DNA from: Micromussa lordhowensis | Lineage: Eukaryota; Cnidaria; Anthozoa; Scleractinia; Lobophylliidae | NCBI GenBank assembly: GCA_964020085.1 | Contig: OZ026603.1 | Coordinates: forward strand, 33,617,506-33,681,505 | Length of the DNA: 64,000 nucleotides | Reading direction: 5' to 3' | Shown here: positions 61,001 to 64,000 of the stretch, piece after piece | Layout: the number at the start of each line of letters is the position of its first letter | How positions within the stretch are numbered: position 1 is the stretch's first letter | Program-made: the position numbers and the translations under genes | The notes under the pieces: generated by a model | What the model was told of the DNA's origin: nothing | Seen by the model: only the letters and a program-made list of their open reading frames with translations | The model's database searches: none

Positions 61001-63866
61001 ACGGCAAGGTCAAGGTTTGAGATTTTCCCATTAAGACTGAACATTTGAGGTTAATAAGTTGTATATTGTATGGCTTTTTGCTTTGTTTTTGCATTCCGGT
61101 AATTGGCCTGTGGGCGTTACAGAAGATTATTATATGGCTCTGTCTCACAAGGACTGGGAACTACCAAATTTATGAATTTGATTGGCTGAAATCAATATTG
61201 AAAGCATCCTAGATTTTCCCATCTAGACCTTCATCTAGACTGGTAATGTTTTGCAGAGAAAAAGCCAGATGAGAACAAAAAAGAAATGTACAAATGTAAT
61301 GAGGAAGAGCAAACTTTGGCAGAATTAAATTCAGCTCATCACCATTCACAAGCAAAATGTGCATTAGTACAAACCAGTTACATGTGCATTAAATTAATTA
61401 AATTGTTCTTGTTTGCGCCATATGATAAATATCTTATTAACCAAGCTTAGTCAGTCTGTTTGGGAGAATCTTGACCTTGGTCGTGTGTACAGACCTCACT
61501 GCGTTCAGTCTGTACTCACGACCTCGGTCAAGATTCTCCCATACAGACCTCCTGCTTGGTTAATAAGAGCTAAATAATCCCTTACAATTGGCCAATCAGA
61601 GTGGATGTTACATGTATATTGGCTACAAGAACAAGCCATGAAAATAATAGTGCTTAAACCTTTTAATGTTTCAGACCAAGGTTGTTAAATGGTTTAGTAT
61701 GAGAGTCATTTGAATTAACTGACTTGCTGGTTTTATTTTATAACATTACATGTACATGTACAACAGAACTTTATTGCTGTTGGAGAGATTGATCCTCTGA
61801 ATCGGAGACACTCTACTGACAAGAGACCAGATGTTGTGGTACAAGGTACTTACACTGTATTTCCTCATTCAACACACACTGTAATGTTTTCAAAAATGCA
61901 TCTACAGTCAACATGCTCTCACACAGAGCCTCTACAATTTGCAAACTTGAAGGCAAGCATTGTGTTTAAAAGTAAATTAATGTAACGTCTTTAAGTTGCA
62001 AAATGAGAACTTACATTTATTTATTTTAAACCGTGCTATTAATGATAATAAATATTTATTGTATCACGTTACTACACTGTACAATGAAACCTGTTATCTA
62101 GTTCTAAAATTCTACAGTTGTATACTGGCATTCACCTTTAGCTAATAAATGGAGAAATGGAAAATCATTTCAAAAGATCAAATGATGCAATTTCATGGTT
62201 TGAACATTTTCTTGTACAAAAAACTAATACATGTATATTACTATCTTGTTTTGCTTTTAACATTTCAGTGTCTCTTCTTGCTGAAGATGAGTTGGTGCGA
62301 ACACAGCTTAGAAGTCTTGATGTTCCTGTGCAAGTCACTCAGCACCTTAATCCAATACAAGTCCTTCCAGCTCGCACCCTGAGCTCCATGTACCAGCAGC
62401 TTGGTAAGAACGATCACTGTGTGTGATGCAGTGTATAGATGAGGATAACCCTAACAATATTGAAGACTCTAGCCCTAACCTGATCCTGACACTTTGTCTT
62501 AAATGAAATGCTTTCTATTGCCTTACGGTACATCTTCTTCCCCTAAGCTTATACTACAACTGATGGCAATATTGTCAAGTAATTATGATTCTCTTTAACA
62601 TTGCAGGAAAAAATTCCAAGCTAAAACTTACTGGCAGGTAATGTTTTGAATATTAATTAAAAGCAAGTTCTTCAATTCAGTGGCTTTAATTCAGTGACTT
62701 CAATTCAGTGATCTTTATGTGATCTTTATGCAGCTCAGCTCTGACTTACTGATTCTCATTGCAGACCCAACTATCACATTGGAGTCTTAGGGACAAGCAT
62801 GTTGTATAATGTTGGAAACTCCATTCTGGCCTTTACACCTCAGGTGAACTCAAGAAAATTAATTAAAAATAAAAATACATCTAACTACAGTACAAGCAAA
62901 AAAATGAATGTGACTGAGGTAATTTCAGGCAATTTTCTAGTTTCTGCCCAAAATTACCTCCCATCCATTGGCTATTAATTGGACACCTTTTATGAATGTG
63001 ATAGCGTTTGAACAGGTTCTTGTGCACCATGGCATGAGCAGCAAAGCAGCGGTAGACCTTAAGTATACAGGCTGATGGTATAAAAGACATCAAAAATTAA
63101 TGGGAAACCAATCTGATCACATAAGTGTTCTAAAAGGGGGTGGAGAAGTTTTCTTTGAACTTTTGCTTCAAATCTTGTCTTTGAACAGATCTCTGTCTGT
63201 GCTCATACTGTAGATTCTAATCACATAGTTTTCTCGTTTCAGATTCTGGACTACCACCAGTTTTACTTGGCTCTTGATAATGAGTTTCTTGCGGATCGTA
63301 TCAAGTCTCTTGTGGGTTTTCTCGGAGCTAACTGGAGGCGTCTTGGAAGACCGATCCTTACAATGATAATCACACACTCCATGCTTGGTAGGTTGTCATG
63401 ACAACTTATATGGCACTTGCTTGGCACATCCTTATTTGTAATAAACAAATGATATTATGTCTAGAGGCTTTCCTTAGTCTGGTTGAAACTCGTCAATAGG
63501 ATTGCATCTGATTTAACAGCTCATTTGCCAGACAGGTAGTTTCCTCGGTCACTTAATATTGACTTTGCTGGTTGTGCCGTGCAGAGAGTCTCCCAGCCAC
63601 TGTGCTTTTCATGCTTGCTAACCTTTTCATTCAGTGATTGCGGTCCCTTTTCTGTCTCACTCTCTTGTGAAATGTTTTGTCTCATGACAAGAGCACGTCA
63701 GTAGAAACCGTCCTCTGACTTTTCCAGAGATTATGTATTCCTCTGGGCACAAGTGGAATTTACAGAAACTGAATGACATTTTTTTTCTTCGTGTAGAGGA
63801 CTCTCTTTCGTCATCTATTGCTAAGATGATTGTAATGTTAAGAAGTGGCTACATATCTGGAGTAAG
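48990..63866 (+). CDS. PHKA: Phosphorylase b kinase regulatory subunit alpha, N-terminal half (continues past the window)
   Basis: Regulatory subunit of the glycogenolytic kinase complex (alpha, beta, gamma, delta)4 in the cytosol, which restrains the catalytic gamma subunit until phosphorylation or calcium. Twenty coding exons in perfect phase give 604 codons plus two bases, about half of the usual 1,200-residue protein. The N-terminus '[20 protein letters not shown]' has the alpha-type RSxSxxRLD start. '[18 protein letters not shown]', '[14 protein letters not shown]', '[17 protein letters not shown]', '[17 protein letters not shown]', '[12 protein letters not shown]' and '[11 protein letters not shown]' mark the glucoamylase-like (GH15-type) domain and what follows. 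The KDAWVRDN motif favours alpha over beta. Exon 2 has about ten extra residues before it compared with vertebrates as I recall. Intron 2 begins with GC. Intron 12 hosts an antisense homeobox gene. The C-terminal regulatory part lies outside. Confidence 0.95.
50003..50191 (+). CDS. PHKA: PHKA exon 2
   Basis: 63 codons from 'DPVTGLLPP' to 'RARAHELTQ'. The donor is CAG|gcaaga, a GC-AG intron. Confidence 0.95.
50596..50643 (+). CDS. PHKA: PHKA exon 3
   Basis: 48 nt, '[16 protein letters not shown]'. Acceptor ctatttgtag, donor CAG|gtactt. Confidence 0.93.
50891..50960 (+). CDS. PHKA: PHKA exon 4
   Basis: 70 nt, '[20 protein letters not shown]' then 'YNL' plus one base. Donor TTAA|gtgagt. Confidence 0.92.
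51108..51704. mobile_element. Non-autonomous TTAA element (family C), 597 bp
   Basis: The left end '..TGACTCCTGG' and right end 'ACAGGAGTCATTGGG' are inverted; TTAA at 51104-51107 and 51705-51708. In PHKA intron 4. Confidence 0.7.
52104..52202 (+). CDS. PHKA: PHKA exon 5
   Basis: 99 nt, '(K)[18 protein letters not shown]' through 'LAEMTAS' plus G. The WGHLQ.DA motif is shared by alpha and beta subunits. Confidence 0.95.
52395..52477 (+). CDS. PHKA: PHKA exon 6
   Basis: 83 nt, '[20 protein letters not shown]' then 'IEKAYCIP'. Donor CCA|gtaagt. Confidence 0.95.
52643..52723. mobile_element. Hairpin MITE in PHKA intron 6
   Basis: The arms 'agattttaatttgacctaca' and its reverse complement meet at 'actaaagcctttagt'. 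Almost no loop. Confidence 0.85.
52859..52939 (+). CDS. PHKA: PHKA exon 7
   Basis: 27 codons, '[20 protein letters not shown]' then 'SSIGMAK'. Confidence 0.95.
52958..53129. mobile_element. Palindromic MITE in PHKA intron 7
   Basis: The arms 'tgtatatgttgtaggtgaaa' and 'gacctacaacatatacat', with inner 'ccctaattattcatg' inverted. Confidence 0.8.
53457..53555 (+). CDS. PHKA: PHKA exon 8
   Basis: 33 codons from '[13 protein letters not shown]' to 'LPDDIQQCK'. Donor AAG|gtgcat. Confidence 0.95.
53694..53735 (+). CDS. PHKA: PHKA exon 9
   Basis: 42-nt exon '[14 protein letters not shown]'; the following intron carries a 1.57-kb TTAA element. Confidence 0.93.
54108..55678. mobile_element. Non-autonomous TTAA element (family C), 1,571 bp
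   Basis: The ends CCCATTGACTCCTG and CAGGAGTCAATGGG are perfect inverted repeats, flanked by TTAA on both sides, with repeated 'ggttacggccggcacagga' near the right end. CCC/GGG ends at TTAA resemble piggyBac-type elements. Internal open frames (up to about 100 codons) resemble nothing I know. Confidence 0.82.
55702..55806 (+). CDS. PHKA: PHKA exon 10
   Basis: 35 codons, '[20 protein letters not shown]' onward to 'KIITKLQ'. The SFPAFAVED motif is diagnostic. Confidence 0.95.
56118..56171 (+). CDS. PHKA: PHKA exon 11
   Basis: 18 codons, '[18 protein letters not shown]'. RDGYKT is a family signature. Confidence 0.95.
56345..56575 (+). mobile_element. Diverged copy of the second tRNA-derived SINE family
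   Basis: A decayed head ('ggtttgctaatagttagc', B box 'ggtttgagccc') precedes 'ttttaggcaaggcactatac' and 'ctctctaca', parallel to 27939-28250. In PHKA intron 11. Confidence 0.6.
56643..56765 (+). CDS. PHKA: PHKA exon 12
   Basis: 41 codons, with '[20 protein letters not shown]' first and acidic 'FNDDDEQ' last. Confidence 0.95.
57401..57490 (-). CDS. Homeobox gene exon 2 (recognition helix and C-terminus)
   Basis: Reads '[20 protein letters not shown]' then 'AKDSLTEHQ' and TAA. WFQxRRxKW is the third-helix signature. Confidence 0.65.
   Translation of the reverse strand, partial: LWFQARREKWIQGVMAAIAAAKDSLTEHQ
57401..57990 (-). CDS. Small divergent homeobox gene, two exons (57990-57766, 57490-57401)
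   Basis: Exon A (75 codons from ATG 57990) and exon B (29 codons plus TAA) join in phase 0 across a 275-nt intron (donor GAG|gtttgt, acceptor gccatcag). The 104-residue product has a homeodomain in about residues 30-89. With homeodomain number = residue - 29, Phe8, Leu16, Phe20, Val45, Trp48, Phe49 and Arg53 fall exactly where expected ('[14 protein letters not shown]', '[14 protein letters not shown]'). The intron lies at position 46/47, a conserved homeobox intron site. Position 51 is Ala instead of the near-invariant Asn, and Arg5 is missing, so base-specific binding may be altered. Upstream exons may exist; an in-frame stop precedes the ATG closely. It lies antisense inside PHKA intron 12. 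The family subclass is unknown. Confidence 0.65.
57766..57990 (-). CDS. Homeobox gene exon 1 (N-terminus, helices 1-2)
   Basis: Contains '[20 protein letters not shown]' (helix 1) and '...[11 protein letters not shown]' (end of helix 2 and start of helix 3). Confidence 0.62.
59054..59088. repeat. (TTGTC)n microsatellite
   Basis: Six or so TTGTC units. Confidence 0.85.
59622..59767. mobile_element. Palindromic MITE in PHKA intron 12
   Basis: The arms 'atatatcaaacac..cagtgtttcatcgg' and the inverse '..gatgaaacactgtc..gtgtttgatatat', with inner 'atccaaacacc' inverted. Confidence 0.85.
60384..60479 (+). CDS. PHKA: PHKA exon 13
   Basis: 32 codons, '[20 protein letters not shown]' to 'VPRDK'. 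Confidence 0.95.
60781..60888 (+). CDS. PHKA: PHKA exon 14
   Basis: 36 codons, including '[17 protein letters not shown]', the family's 'LWGQSLYIL' segment with Ser-His in place of Gly-Gln. Confidence 0.93.
60923..61060. mobile_element. MITE in PHKA intron 14 (first)
   Basis: The ends 'acttattaacc' and 'ggttaataagt', with inner 'tgccgta' / 'tacggca' inverted. Confidence 0.7.
61432..61568. mobile_element. MITE in PHKA intron 14 (second, same end sequence)
   Basis: The ends 'tcttattaaccaagc' and 'gcttggttaataaga', with long inner arms 'gagaatcttgacc..ggtcgtg' inverted. Confidence 0.85.
61767..61845 (+). CDS. PHKA: PHKA exon 15
   Basis: 79 nt, '[20 protein letters not shown]' then 'PDVVVQ' plus G. 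Confidence 0.95.
62269..62403 (+). CDS. PHKA: PHKA exon 16
   Basis: 135 nt, '(V)[18 protein letters not shown]' through 'LSSMYQQL' plus G. Confidence 0.95.
62607..62637 (+). CDS. PHKA: PHKA exon 17 (31-nt microexon)
   Basis: Reads '(G)KNSKLKLTG' plus AG; strong splice sites both sides. Confidence 0.92.
62765..62843 (+). CDS. PHKA: PHKA exon 18
   Basis: 79 nt, '(R)[17 protein letters not shown]' then 'NSILAFTPQ'. Confidence 0.95.
63243..63387 (+). CDS. PHKA: PHKA exon 19
   Basis: 145 nt, '[20 protein letters not shown]' to 'IITHSML' plus G. Confidence 0.95.
63797..63866 (+). CDS. PHKA: PHKA exon 20 (last in window)
   Basis: 70 nt, '(E)[18 protein letters not shown]' then 'ISGV' plus AG, donor AAG|gtgagt. 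The gene continues to the right. Confidence 0.93.
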
Positions 63867-64000
63867 GTGAGTTTTAACCACGTCCTCACATTGTGAAAAA
63901 AAATTACATGTAGTAAAAATAACGGGAAATGAAATACAGCTAAGAAAACGAAAATAAGAAACGTGATTTGTGTATAACATGTTCAAAGGAAGAAGCGTGG

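Overview
This is animal nuclear DNA, most probably from an anthozoan cnidarian (stony coral or anemone type). Four things point there: long introns with GT-AG borders, AT-rich sequence packed with palindromic MITEs, a tRNA-headed SINE whose chance translation is common in coral protein sets, and animal gene families. The species call is inference. Most open frames in the window are chance; the real genes were found by joining short exons whose splice sites and phases agree.

Layout. (1) 1-7562: AT-rich, no gene recognised. (2) 7563-8255, minus: one-exon TENA/THI-4-like gene, with SINE copies just upstream (8352-8948). (3) About 12.6-48.6 kb, minus: a gene of at least 17 coding exons that I identify as a CLHC1-like gene (TSNAXIP1-type N-terminal region plus clathrin-linker-like region). 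Its exons carry consistent phases; at least two exons (5' and middle) and the 3' end were not found. Its introns hold most of the repeats and a complete intronless class A GPCR (20057-20965, minus). (4) 48.62-48.99 kb: a compact divergent promoter region. (5) 48990 to beyond the right edge, plus: phosphorylase b kinase regulatory subunit alpha, 20 consecutive coding exons (604 codons plus 2 nt), followed to the edge of the window. (6) Inside PHKA intron 12, on the opposite strand, a small two-exon homeobox gene (57401-57990) whose homeodomain has Ala in place of the near-invariant Asn51.

Mobile DNA is abundant: tRNA-derived SINEs (two families), a LINE reverse-transcriptase remnant, a GIY-YIG (Penelope-like) remnant, several TTAA-flanked non-autonomous DNA transposons, one 868-bp TIR element inside a tandem repeat, many hairpin MITEs, a foldback of about 860 bp with microsatellite arms, and paired inverted heptamer arrays. 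The protein genes show no obvious shared pathway. PHKA acts in glycogen breakdown, TENA-like in thiamin or cofactor salvage, CLHC1-like possibly in cilia or vesicle biology.
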